Shown here in pieces: positions 1 to 5,916 of a DNA stretch of 11,512 nt; position 1 is the stretch's first letter; each line of letters opens with the position of its first letter. This DNA comes from an uncultured Lachnospiraceae bacterium (GTDB taxonomy: Bacteria; Bacillota; Clostridia; Lachnospirales; Lachnospiraceae): positions 1 through 11,512 of the forward strand of contig CAJUCG010000096.1 of assembly GCA_910585065.1 (NCBI GenBank). The letters run 5' to 3'. A program made the position numbers and the translations under genes. The notes under the pieces are model-generated. The model saw only the letters and a list, made by a program, of their open reading frames with translations. It ran no database searches and was not told the DNA's origin.

Positions 1-2072
1 CGAAAGAGGTGGTCACCTGCGCGGAGTATTCCGGGAAAAATAAAGACAGACAAGATTACACTAGATGGGCAGATACGGTAAAGTCCTATTTGATCCTGTG
101 TGAGGATGGCTCTCTGATGCGTTTTCAATATGTGGATGCGAATGACGGCTATCTGGCAGAGTATTATGATGCCTCCTACCAGCTGCTTCGCGTAGAAAGG
201 ATCTCCCAGGAACTTCCGATATTTGGTGGATTTTATGCAAGTGAGGACAATTATTTTATTTTGACCGGACAGAAAAATAAAGAGGAGTCCGCCTCTGTGG
301 AATGCTATCGGATCACAAAATATGATAAGAACTGGAAACGGCTTGGATCGGCGGGGCTGTACGATTGCAACACCACTGTGCCATTTGATGCAGGCTCTGC
401 GAGGATGGCGGAGGCGGACAATTATTTGTTTATTCGCACCTGTCATAAAATGTATACTTCTTCGGATGGAAAAAATCATCAGGCAAATGTGACAATACAG
501 TTAAATACTGATACAATGCAGATCACAAATTCCTATGTAAAGGTTGAATTTCATCCATATGGTTATGTCAGCCATTCTTTTAATCAATTTATTAAAAATG
601 ATAATGGAAAGATTGTTTCGGTAGATCATGGTGATGCTTATCCTCGCGCTGTAGTAATTACAGAAAGTGACAGTGATACAGGATATTCAACGGATTATAC
701 AGCACTGGAAATTCCTGGGGCGATAGGGGACAATGATACCGGAGTATCGATCGGAGGCTTCGAAATCTCGGATACGGCATGGATCATTGCCGGAAACAAG
801 ATTGATTTTAACCGTTCGGATAACACGAGAAATATTTTTATCTCCGCAGTATCTAAAGCGGATGGAGCGGTCACATTAAAACAGATTACAAGTTATGACA
901 CAGACGATAAAAGTGTGTCCACCCCACATCTTGTAAAAATAGATACAAATGAATTTATATTGCTGTGGACCCTTGAAGATTCTGTATTTTATACTAAGAT
1001 CGATGGGGATGGAAATTCGGCAGGAAAAATCTATAAGTTTACCGGAGAACTTTCCGACTGTTTACCGTTAGTCTATAACGGGAAACTTGTGTGGTATACC
1101 TGGACTAACAGTACAGTAGATTTTTATGAGATTGATTTGTCAGATATTTCCAAAAACAAAAAAACTCTGGTGGAGAATGGACATGATTGGGAATGTAAGA
1201 AGGTAAAGAATCACATAGCTTTCCTGCAATGTCTTAAATGTGGAAAAAAGAAAAATATTGATACTCCGGCTTCCATAGTAGCTTGGTGGAGAAGGCAGGA
1301 CAGTACGGACAAATATTATGTGTCAGCAATTGCTAACCCATTCAAGGTGGGAGATTACATAAATTACTGGGTTACACAGAAGCTTAAAGAGGAAACCTCA
1401 ACCGAGGAACAATGCTTGGAGATTTTGTTGGAATGTTCAGATCCGGATGCGATGAAAATAGAGGAGAGTGCAAATTCTTATACGGAGAGAATGGGAATAA
1501 TCCGTTTTCAAAAGCCGGGGCAGCATGTATTGACTATCCGTCATCTTTATGATGATTCCCTGACAAAGACTTATACCTTTGTGGTAAAGGGCGAGCCGGA
1601 AGTGATAGAGCTGAATAAGAACAGCATCACACTAAATCCGGGAAAGTCCCATACACTTAAGGTGAGTCCGACGGCGGAGGCAGCAGGAATCACTTATCTG
1701 TGGACAAGCAGCAATGAAAAAATAGCGACTGTGGAAAATGGCAAGGTAAAAGCAGTTGCTGTGGGAAAGGCAAAGATTACCGTAAAAACAACAAGCGGCA
1801 AAAAGGCAGTCTGCACAGTGACGGTCAAAAAACTTCCGGAAAAAGTCACATTATCAAAGACAAGCATTACACTTAAAAAAGGAAAAACTTATAGATTAAA
1901 GACAAGCTTTGAGCCGACAGATACTTATGCGATTTGTACTTGGACAAGCAGCGATGAGAAGGTGGCAACCGTAAAAAGCGGCAAGGTGACAGCGATTGCT
2001 GTGGGAAAGGCAAAGATTACCGTAAAGACAACGAATGGAAAAACTGCGGTTTGCACGGTGGTCGTAAAATAA
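1..2072 (+). CDS. Big_2 (Ig-like) domain surface protein, 5'-truncated by window edge
   Basis: The reading frame is open from the first complete codon (position 3) to the TAA at 2070-2072, so the start is probably upstream; the GTG at 9 has no ribosome binding site and no signal peptide follows it. About the first 390 visible residues (numbered from that GTG) are rich in short Tyr/Trp/Asp beta-strand-like segments and could be a propeller-like or other beta fold; I do not recognise a named family. Near residues 391-415 a GH-x-W...C..CG-x-K pattern resembles a small module seen in surface proteins of gut Firmicutes. Two tandem Big_2 domains of about 80 residues follow (roughly 528-606 and 607-687), each with W-T-S-S-(N/D)-E-K-(I/V)-A-T-V and A-V-G-K-A-K-I-T-V-K-T-T signatures. 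Big_2 domains typically act as spacers or adhesion modules on the cell surface. The protein ends directly after the second domain with no LPXTG motif, so release or non-covalent attachment is possible. Domain calls are confident; overall function is unknown. Confidence 0.85.
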   Translation, partial: KEVVTCAEYSGKNKDRQDYTRWADTVKSYLILCEDGSLMRFQYVDANDGYLAEYYDASYQLLRVERISQELPIFGGFYASEDNYFILTGQKNKEESASVECYRITKYDKNWKRLGSAGLYDCNTTVPFDAGSARMAEADNYLFIRTCHKMYTSSDGKNHQANVTIQLNTDTMQITNSYVKVEFHPYGYVSHSFNQFIKNDNGKIVSVDHGDAYPRAVVITESDSDTGYSTDYTALEIPGAIGDNDTGVSIGGFEISDTAWIIAGNKIDFNRSDNTRNIFISAVSKADGAVTLKQITSYDTDDKSVSTPHLVKIDTNEFILLWTLEDSVFYTKIDGDGNSAGKIYKFTGELSDCLPLVYNGKLVWYTWTNSTVDFYEIDLSDISKNKKTLVENGHDWECKKVKNHIAFLQCLKCGKKKNIDTPASIVAWWRRQDSTDKYYVSAIANPFKVGDYINYWVTQKLKEETSTEEQCLEILLECSDPDAMKIEESANSYTERMGIIRFQKPGQHVLTIRHLYDDSLTKTYTFVVKGEPEVIELNKNSITLNPGKSHTLKVSPTAEAAGITYLWTSSNEKIATVENGKVKAVAVGKAKITVKTTSGKKAVCTVTVKKLPEKVTLSKTSITLKKGKTYRLKTSFEPTDTYAICTWTSSDEKVATVKSGKVTAIAVGKAKITVKTTNGKTAVCTVVVK
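1591..2069 (+). repeat. Tandem Big_2 coding repeat, 240-nt period
   Basis: The two Ig-like domains are in-frame repeats offset by exactly 240 nt (80 codons). Positions 1756-1786 and 1996-2026 are identical over 31 nt, whereas most of the rest of each unit has diverged. The conserved core encodes the A-V-G-K-A-K-I-T-V-K segment. Confidence 0.8.
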
Positions 2073-2117
2073 ATAGCGGTATTAGGAAAACAAAAGAGAG
2101 AATGGGGAATGATAACG

Positions 2118-2144
2118 CCACATAAAGAAGTACAACTTTATGGG
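2118..2144. repeat. Small stem-loop after the Big_2 gene
   Basis: CATAAAG (2121-2127) pairs perfectly with CTTTATG (2136-2142) across an 8-nt loop, and CC/GG can extend the stem past a bulged A. No T-run follows, so it is not a terminator on its own. It lies 46 nt after the Big_2 gene stop and just before a stronger hairpin. Confidence 0.4.
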
Positions 2145-2160
2145 CATTGCAAAGGCGAAA

Positions 2161-2201
2161 GACAGCATAAAAGGCAGAAATGCTTTTATGCTGTCCTTCT
2201 T
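2161..2201 (+). terminator. Strong hairpin, probable terminator of the Big_2 gene
   Basis: GACAGCATAAAA (2161-2172) pairs perfectly with TTTTATGCTGTC (2184-2195). After one bulged G (2173), GCA (2174-2176) pairs with TGC (2181-2183) and closes a GAAA tetraloop (2177-2180). The following CTTCTTT is only a weak pyrimidine/T tract, so termination is plausible but not certain. It is about 90 nt past the stop at 2072. An alternative reading is an end or debris of the mobile DNA that starts here. Confidence 0.45.
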
Positions 2202-2238
2202 TATGTTCAAAAATGAAATCGCACATTCGTTAAATTGA

Positions 2239-2411
2239 AATCCCTTTGGTACATACAAAAAGCAAGGGGATTATTTTATACCTGTTAAGCAAATGACAGA
2301 GTGTGAGGGTGTTACTGAACAGTTAAAAGCTGATAAGCAACTTGAACGGATGTGAATAACATTCGCGGTAGAGTGATGGAAGTTGTAAATACGGATTTAG
2401 TTTATACATAA
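2239..2411 (+). pseudogene. tnpV: tnpV-type transposon gene remnant, internally deleted and frameshifted
   Basis: The frame from 2239 reads GTYKKQGDYFIP and then VKQMTECEGVTEQLKADK. From recall of the TnpV family, these resemble its N-terminal G-T-Y-x-x-x-G-D-Y-x-x-P and its C-terminal V-K-Q-M...G-(I/V)-T-E-Q-L-K-A-(E/D) segments. They are fused here, so the usual middle of the protein is missing. The frame then stops at TGA (2353-2355), but the sequence resumes in another frame as NNIRGRVMEVVNTDLVYT and ends at TAA (2409-2411), as the family C-terminus does. A conserved W-V-G-like stretch before R-M-N-N also appears lost. There is no in-frame start or ribosome binding site. TnpV is a small accessory protein of transposons and integrative elements in Firmicutes; this copy cannot be functional. 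Confidence 0.6.
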
Positions 2412-2517
2412 TAGACAAACTTTCACGCTTGCAGCAGCCAATACTTATTTGCCCCGCCACAACGGAAAAGCCCGCTTGTTGTAGGCGATGTCATCCGCCC
2501 ATTATTTTAGGCATTGA
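2412..2517. other. Intergenic stretch with no recognisable feature
   Basis: This lies between the tnpV remnant and the abiEii stop codon. I see no open reading frame of note, no terminator hairpin for the convergent abiE operon and no promoter. Together with 2073-2238 it completes a 445-nt stretch without an intact gene. It is most simply read as further mobile-element debris. Confidence 0.4.
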
Positions 2518-3423
2518 TTACACTTCCTTCATCCATTGATTTTCAGCAGCAATCCACTGCTCTGAAAACTCAGTTGCTTCTAACGTTGCCATGAATGGCT
2601 TTGCGAGAAACGTTTTTATTGTTTTCAGCACAGTGCTGTAATCATCGGTTTTAGTGTCAATTTTACGGATAAAAGCTTTCCATTTCTTCTGCATTGCCAC
2701 ATCCTCGTCAAAACTCATAACCTGTTCAAATTGCTTTGCTGTGAAATTGTGTTCACGGTTCGCAAAGGTTTTTCTGAGTGCTTCCGTCAGAATCTTACCG
2801 CCAAAATCAAACTTATTAACAAGATAATAAATATCATAATAGTCTTTCATGCGGCTAGAAAATTCCATCAGGCTGAGGATTGCATCAATTTTCTCAGCAA
2901 TAGTCGTTTCAATAGAATAAGTATTGACTGTGGGTGCGGTAAAATCGTCAAGCTGGGTGGGAATTTTCCGCTTTTCTTGTTTCGGCACAATGACATCTCC
3001 AACGCCGAAATCAATGCCAAATGGTGTGCGTGTGTTTTTAATATGAGCAACTATCGAAGCACCTATACCAGCATATTTCTTCGCGACGGCAATAGGCGCA
3101 ACATCTTTTATCTCAAAGGTCACAAAATCATTGCCGGTTTGAACTGCAATAATTTCCTCAAGGACACTCTTTAACTGTTCTGGTATATTGGGTATTTGCC
3201 GAAGCAAAAAATCCACGTCAACTGTTACTCGGCTATCAAAGTCAGTAAGGGAATAGAGGAATAAGCCGCCTTTCAACACGAGGTTATCAGCATACTTTGA
3301 CTTTTCCAAACGGCGCAGAAATTCTTCCTGACAGAAGAGTTGCAGACAAAGCTGATAGCTTCGCCCGCTTTCTTTTGCTTTGTTTTTCAATTTTGCAAGC
3401 ACAGATGCCGCCATATCAGCCAT
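2518..3423 (-). CDS. abiEii: AbiEii-type nucleotidyltransferase toxin (type IV toxin-antitoxin)
   Basis: This 301-residue protein fits the AbiEii/AbiGii toxin family, nucleotidyltransferase-fold enzymes that arrest growth and give abortive phage infection when not countered by AbiEi. Motifs seen include L-K-G-G (50-53), followed by R65-x-T67-x-D69-x-D71, the GG...R-x-T-x-D-(I/V)-D pattern of the family with its metal-binding acidic pair. Further on are I-D-F-G (137-140) and E177-K178...S-S-R191-x-K193-D194-Y-Y-D197, the conserved E-K...R-x-K-D-x-x-D block. Length is normal and all expected motifs are present, so it appears intact. The ATG at 3423 has GGAGGT (3432-3437, minus strand) 8 nt upstream and overlaps the end of abiEi by 8 nt, so translation is probably coupled. 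No terminator is visible after its stop. Confidence 0.88.
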   Translation of the reverse strand: MADMAASVLAKLKNKAKESGRSYQLCLQLFCQEEFLRRLEKSKYADNLVLKGGLFLYSLTDFDSRVTVDVDFLLRQIPNIPEQLKSVLEEIIAVQTGNDFVTFEIKDVAPIAVAKKYAGIGASIVAHIKNTRTPFGIDFGVGDVIVPKQEKRKIPTQLDDFTAPTVNTYSIETTIAEKIDAILSLMEFSSRMKDYYDIYYLVNKFDFGGKILTEALRKTFANREHNFTAKQFEQVMSFDEDVAMQKKWKAFIRKIDTKTDDYSTVLKTIKTFLAKPFMATLEATEFSEQWIAAENQWMKEV

Positions 3424-4042
3424 TAAGCAATACCTCCATTACATTCATAACCTTTGTATAAAGCTTCATTTCCTTTGCATACTTAGACAAATTTGCAAGG
3501 TTCTTTTTTTTATCAACAGCATAAGCATTGACAGCCTTATTAAAAATTTCGTTGTCAAGTTTTGTGCGGTACTTAAAGCAATCGCATATTGTTCGCTCAC
3601 GGTCATACACAGGCAATACTATATTGTTAAAATTGCCTGTAGACTTACCTATATCTAAAAAGTCCCTTTGAATATAGTAGGCTCTCATCGGGAATTCTTC
3701 AATGTTCTTTACGGCACGGGTCGCTGTTCTCGGCACAGCAATTGACCATTTACGAGGGGAAAAATCACTATATCCGTAATGGAACAGAGCGGATTCTACA
3801 CAAATAACTCCCTGCGGAAGGAGTTCTCGTATCAACTGCTCCTCCGGCGTGCTATTACTCTGTGGAAGCTGATAAAAGCCTCTGCGAATCCTTTTGATAA
3901 TGCCTTCTTTACAGAAAGCTACTACTTCATATTTATCTATCCCGTTAGCGGCAAAATCTGAAGTTCTTGCAATGCCGTTGTTATTTTCAATTACTTTTTT
4001 TAAAATTTCCTTTTTATTCAAGCGGACACCAACTTTCAGCAT
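3416..4042 (-). CDS. abiEi: AbiEi-type antitoxin / transcriptional regulator (type IV toxin-antitoxin)
   Basis: The N-terminal region (K-K-E-I-L-K-K-V-I-E...R-T-S-D-F-A-A-N-G-I-D-K-Y-E-V) is a winged-helix domain. It continues as F-C-K-E-G-I-I-K-R-I-R-R-G-F-Y-Q-L-P, the G-x-I-x-R-I-x-R-G-x-Y signature of AbiEi antitoxins. The rest matches the family effector part (A-L-F-H-Y-G-Y-S, Y-D-R-E-R-T-I-C-D). AbiEi proteins neutralise AbiEii without stable binding and repress their own operon. Start choice is uncertain: ATG 4042 gives 208 residues, and TTG 4021 (L-N-K-K-E-I-L) gives 201 and matches where family members usually begin, with a weak GGTG 5 nt upstream. The longer ATG at 4066 lies upstream of the transcription start predicted from the promoter, so I reject it. 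It is the first gene of the pair, overlapping abiEii by 8 nt. Function is confident; the exact start is not. Confidence 0.85.
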   Translation of the reverse strand: MLKVGVRLNKKEILKKVIENNNGIARTSDFAANGIDKYEVVAFCKEGIIKRIRRGFYQLPQSNSTPEEQLIRELLPQGVICVESALFHYGYSDFSPRKWSIAVPRTATRAVKNIEEFPMRAYYIQRDFLDIGKSTGNFNNIVLPVYDRERTICDCFKYRTKLDNEIFNKAVNAYAVDKKKNLANLSKYAKEMKLYTKVMNVMEVLLNG

Positions 4043-4068
4043 ACAAAAAATAAATAATGTACGCAATT

Positions 4069-4097
4069 ATTATAGCATATAGTTTTGAAAATTGCAA
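4069..4097 (-). promoter_or_regulatory. abiE operon promoter with flanking inverted repeat
   Basis: On the minus strand, TTGCAA (4092-4097) and TATAAT (4069-4074) are separated by exactly 17 nt. The start of transcription is expected near 4062. GCAATT (4063-4068) and AATTGC (4090-4095) form a perfect 6-bp inverted repeat that brackets the core promoter, a plausible AbiEi operator because AbiEi antitoxins are known to autorepress. The promoter is well supported; the operator is inference. Confidence 0.65.
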
Positions 4098-4162
4098 TAA
4101 CCAGATACTTTGAGTCTTCTTATTTTTTTACTAAGTGTATTTTCTTTCCAATAAAATAAGAA

Positions 4163-4232
4163 ATGCAAAAACACTGGATCTTTGTTATAATTGAATCACC
4201 ACAAACAACTATACAAAGAAGTATTTTTGCAT
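4163..4232 (+). repeat. Stem-loop over the transposase start, possible IS left end
   Basis: ATGCAAAAA (4163-4171) pairs perfectly with TTTTTGCAT (4224-4232), and CTTTG (4180-4184) pairs with CAAAG (4214-4218). The long loop contains TATAAT (4186-4191), a possible -10 box for the transposase. The 3' arm includes the first two bases of the ATG at 4231. In several IS elements, such hairpins hide the transposase start from read-through transcripts. I cannot define the exact IS terminus or a target duplication. Confidence 0.45.
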
Positions 4233-4482
4233 GATTAATTATAGCAGATTGGGGGATGAAATTAAACGGGATTTTACAAATTTTTCTGGGGAAAATTTCA
4301 AAAGACTTAAAACGTTCACGAGAGAAGTCCATACACCAAATGGTTTATGGCATCCTTGCCGGACACAAGCTGCACCTGAGTGAGATTGCCCGTTCCTTAA
4401 AAAATATTACTCTTAAGAAGACTATTGACTGGCTGTCAAAAAATCTAAACACCTCTGATGACAAGGATTCCCTTATGCACAG
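4231..4482 (+). pseudogene. Truncated, frameshifted IS transposase N-terminal fragment
   Basis: From ATG 4231 the frame reads MINYSRLGDEIKRDFTNFSG; after about 4291 the homologous reading continues in the next frame as KISKDLKRSREKSIHQM and then G-I-L-A-G-H-K-L-H-L-S-E-I-A-R-S-L...T-I-D-W-L-S-K-N-L. This pattern (S-R-x-x-x-K-F/S-I-x-Q-M-x-Y-G-I, L-S-x-I-A-R-x-L, R/W-L-S-x-N-L) is the N-terminal region of DDE transposases of the broad IS4-like type; I cannot name the IS. The frame break sits in a GGGG run (4288-4291), and three Gs would restore the frame. The catalytic domain is absent: the fragment ends about where the convergent flavoprotein gene stops at 4483. It is non-functional. The exact 3' breakpoint, roughly 4470-4500, is not visible. 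Confidence 0.6.
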
Positions 4483-5208
4483 CTACCTTTCCTTTTTCCA
4501 GGGTCTGTTCTTTGCAAGCCATCCTTTTTCCTCCCAATATTTTCCATCGAGATATTCAGGATCGTCTTTATGTAGTGATTGTTGTATTTTGCGGCAGAAA
4601 AGGAATTTAATTTTTGTAATTGCCTTTACTCTTGCAGGGGCTTTATAATCGATGGCAGAAAGTTTTTCTGACAGGTGCTTTATTTTTTTCGTAAGGCTTA
4701 CACGTTTTTTTTCGGTGAGGTTTTCCCATACCATATTATTTATAAGTCTGCCAGTAAAGATCTCAATTTCAGAAATACCCCACCAAGAAAGGCTGTGTTT
4801 TATGTCTTTTGCACTCGATCTTGCCCCCGCTCCAAGGCATTGCGTAATAATCACCGCACGTTTTGTAAATAGTTTGGGATCGGGGCGGTGAGGTATCCAT
4901 AAATAGGCAAGGTGGTCAAGCAATGCTTTCATCGCGCCCGTCGCGTGCATTACATAAGCGGGGGAGGTCATCACAATCAGATCGCTCTCTAGCAGGGAGG
5001 TTACAATTTTTTGTATAAACGCGGCATCCCTGCACGTATGAGTACCCTTTAGTATGCAGTTTGCACATCCCATACAAAATGCGGGGCAATCTTTGGGCAG
5101 ATAATATTCTGTGATTTCCGCATTTGCCCGGAAATTTTCCAGAAAGATTTCCTTTAGGCGATAAGTTACACCCTGTTTTTCTGTTCCGTTTATCACTGTA
5201 ATTTTCAT
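4483..5208 (-). CDS. NAD(P)H-dependent flavoprotein oxidoreductase with Isf-like cysteine motif
   Basis: This 241-residue protein has a flavodoxin-like FMN reductase fold. It opens with a beta-strand and phosphate-binding loop (K-I-T-V-I-N-G-T-E), and later has S-D-L-I-V-M-T-S-P-A-Y-V-M-H-A-T-G-A-M-K-A-L-L-D-H, the P-x-Y...G-x-x-K-x-x-x-D pattern that contacts FMN. Between them Cys45-x2-Cys48-x2-Cys51-x7-Cys59 (with a further Cys41) matches the compact CX2CX2CX4-7C motif of iron-sulfur flavoproteins that bind 4Fe-4S, so electron transfer from NAD(P)H or ferredoxin to quinones, nitro compounds or oxidants is likely. The last ~60 residues form a basic tail ending in G-W-L-A-K-N-R-P-W-K-K. The start at 5208 is preceded by GGAGGT (5216-5221), which overlaps the last codons of the upstream TetR gene; only 3 nt separate the two genes. 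No terminator is seen, and the gene abuts the IS fragment. The substrate is unknown. Confidence 0.8.
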   Translation of the reverse strand: MKITVINGTEKQGVTYRLKEIFLENFRANAEITEYYLPKDCPAFCMGCANCILKGTHTCRDAAFIQKIVTSLLESDLIVMTSPAYVMHATGAMKALLDHLAYLWIPHRPDPKLFTKRAVIITQCLGAGARSSAKDIKHSLSWWGISEIEIFTGRLINNMVWENLTEKKRVSLTKKIKHLSEKLSAIDYKAPARVKAITKIKFLFCRKIQQSLHKDDPEYLDGKYWEEKGWLAKNRPWKKER

Positions 5209-5211
5209 AGA

Positions 5212-5784
5212 TCATACCTCCAAAAGATCATGTAATATTTTTGAGTGAAATGCCCTGCGCTGTCCTTCCTCTGTCAGATCAATTCCCAGAAGTTTAAGAA
5301 TCATTTTATGGCGTAAAAATGATTGCTGCATAATTGTGATTAAAAGAAATGTTTTGCGCTGCGTCGTTTCTGTATCCCAGTCCGGACGACAGGCGGATAC
5401 AAGCGGCAGGTAAGCAAGATAGGTTCTGTGTGTATTATCATCCTCCTTTGGTTCACTCATATCTCCAAGAATTGATATTTTTGATATTGTATAATGTTCG
5501 AACAAAAAGGTAAGTGTCAGATTTCCAAGGTAATCTAATTTGTCAAATGGGGTAAGTCCCTCTATTTTTTCCTGAATTGAGTGGAATTTGTCAACGATTC
5601 CATTGATAACGCGCTCGATACAGAGTTCAATTAGTTTTTCTTTGTGTCCGAAATGATAGTTGATAAGTCCCAGCCCTACATCTGCCCTTTTGCAGATCTC
5701 GCGCACGGTAATATCATTTAGATGTTCACCTTTTTCGACAATAAGTTCCATCGTGGTTTGAATAATGGTTTCTTTGCTGTCCAT
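5212..5784 (-). CDS. TetR-family transcriptional regulator
   Basis: The N-terminal 50 residues form the TetR helix-turn-helix: I-T-V-R-E-I-C-K-R-A-D-V-G-L-G-L-I-N-Y-H-F-G-H-K-E-K-L-I, with the diagnostic Y-x-H-F-x-x-K-x-x-L. The remaining ~140 residues are the variable ligand-binding helices and give no clear inducer. I choose ATG 5784 (190 residues) because AAGGAG (5791-5796, minus strand) sits 6 nt upstream; the earlier in-frame ATG at 5802 lies inside the operator repeat and has no binding site. It is the first gene of a two-gene operon with the flavoprotein, so it probably represses that gene and itself, and is released by a toxic or redox-active compound. The direct evidence is the HTH and operon layout; the inducer is inference. 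Confidence 0.88.
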   Translation of the reverse strand: MDSKETIIQTTMELIVEKGEHLNDITVREICKRADVGLGLINYHFGHKEKLIELCIERVINGIVDKFHSIQEKIEGLTPFDKLDYLGNLTLTFLFEHYTISKISILGDMSEPKEDDNTHRTYLAYLPLVSACRPDWDTETTQRKTFLLITIMQQSFLRHKMILKLLGIDLTEEGQRRAFHSKILHDLLEV

Positions 5785-5797
5785 ATCATTCTCCTTA

Positions 5798-5843
5798 AAC
5801 ATTGTTCAGGTTTTATTATACTGAACGATGTTCAAAAAATCAA
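5798..5843 (-). promoter_or_regulatory. TetR operon promoter with palindromic operator
   Basis: Minus-strand -35 TTGATT (5838-5843) and -10 TATAAT (5815-5820) are separated by 17 nt. AACATTGTTCAG (5798-5809) and CTGAACGATGTT (5821-5832), read on the plus strand, form an inverted repeat matching at 11 of 12 positions with an 11-nt centre that holds the -10 box. The outer arm is itself a short palindrome, TGAAC-atc-GTTCA on the minus strand. This is the layout expected for an autorepressing TetR protein that blocks RNA polymerase. Confidence 0.75.
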
Positions 5844-5881
5844 CAAAAAGATTGGAAATAAGAAATAAATTTTGTTTTTCC

Positions 5882-5910
5882 TTGACAAATTGCATAACCG
5901 ATGTTATTCT
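5882..5910 (+). promoter_or_regulatory. metG promoter
   Basis: TTGACA (5882-5887) and TATTCT (5905-5910) are separated by exactly 17 nt, which predicts a transcription start near 5917 and a leader of about 385 nt before metG. The upstream edge is about 40 bp from the divergent TetR promoter. Confidence 0.75.
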
Positions 5911-5916
5911 ATCATA

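Noticed and set aside
9..11. GTG as the start of the Big_2 protein gene
   Set aside because: The frame is open upstream to the window edge, there is no ribosome binding site and no signal peptide follows, so the gene most likely begins outside.
2116..2238. Short coherent reading K-Y-N-F-M-G-I-A-K-A-K-D... ending at TGA 2236-2238
   Set aside because: About 40 codons without a binding site, and it runs through both arms of the strong hairpin; no family recognised, so not called as a gene.
2731..3174. Plus-strand open frame of 147 codons
   Set aside because: Fully antisense to abiEii, which has clear family motifs; no binding site and no recognisable domain.
4064..4066. Longest ATG start for AbiEi
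   Set aside because: It lies upstream of the transcription start implied by the TATAAT at 4069-4074, and the extra residues do not look like the family.
5800..5802. Upstream ATG of the TetR gene
   Set aside because: It sits within the operator arm and has no binding site, whereas ATG 5784 has AAGGAG at 6 nt spacing.
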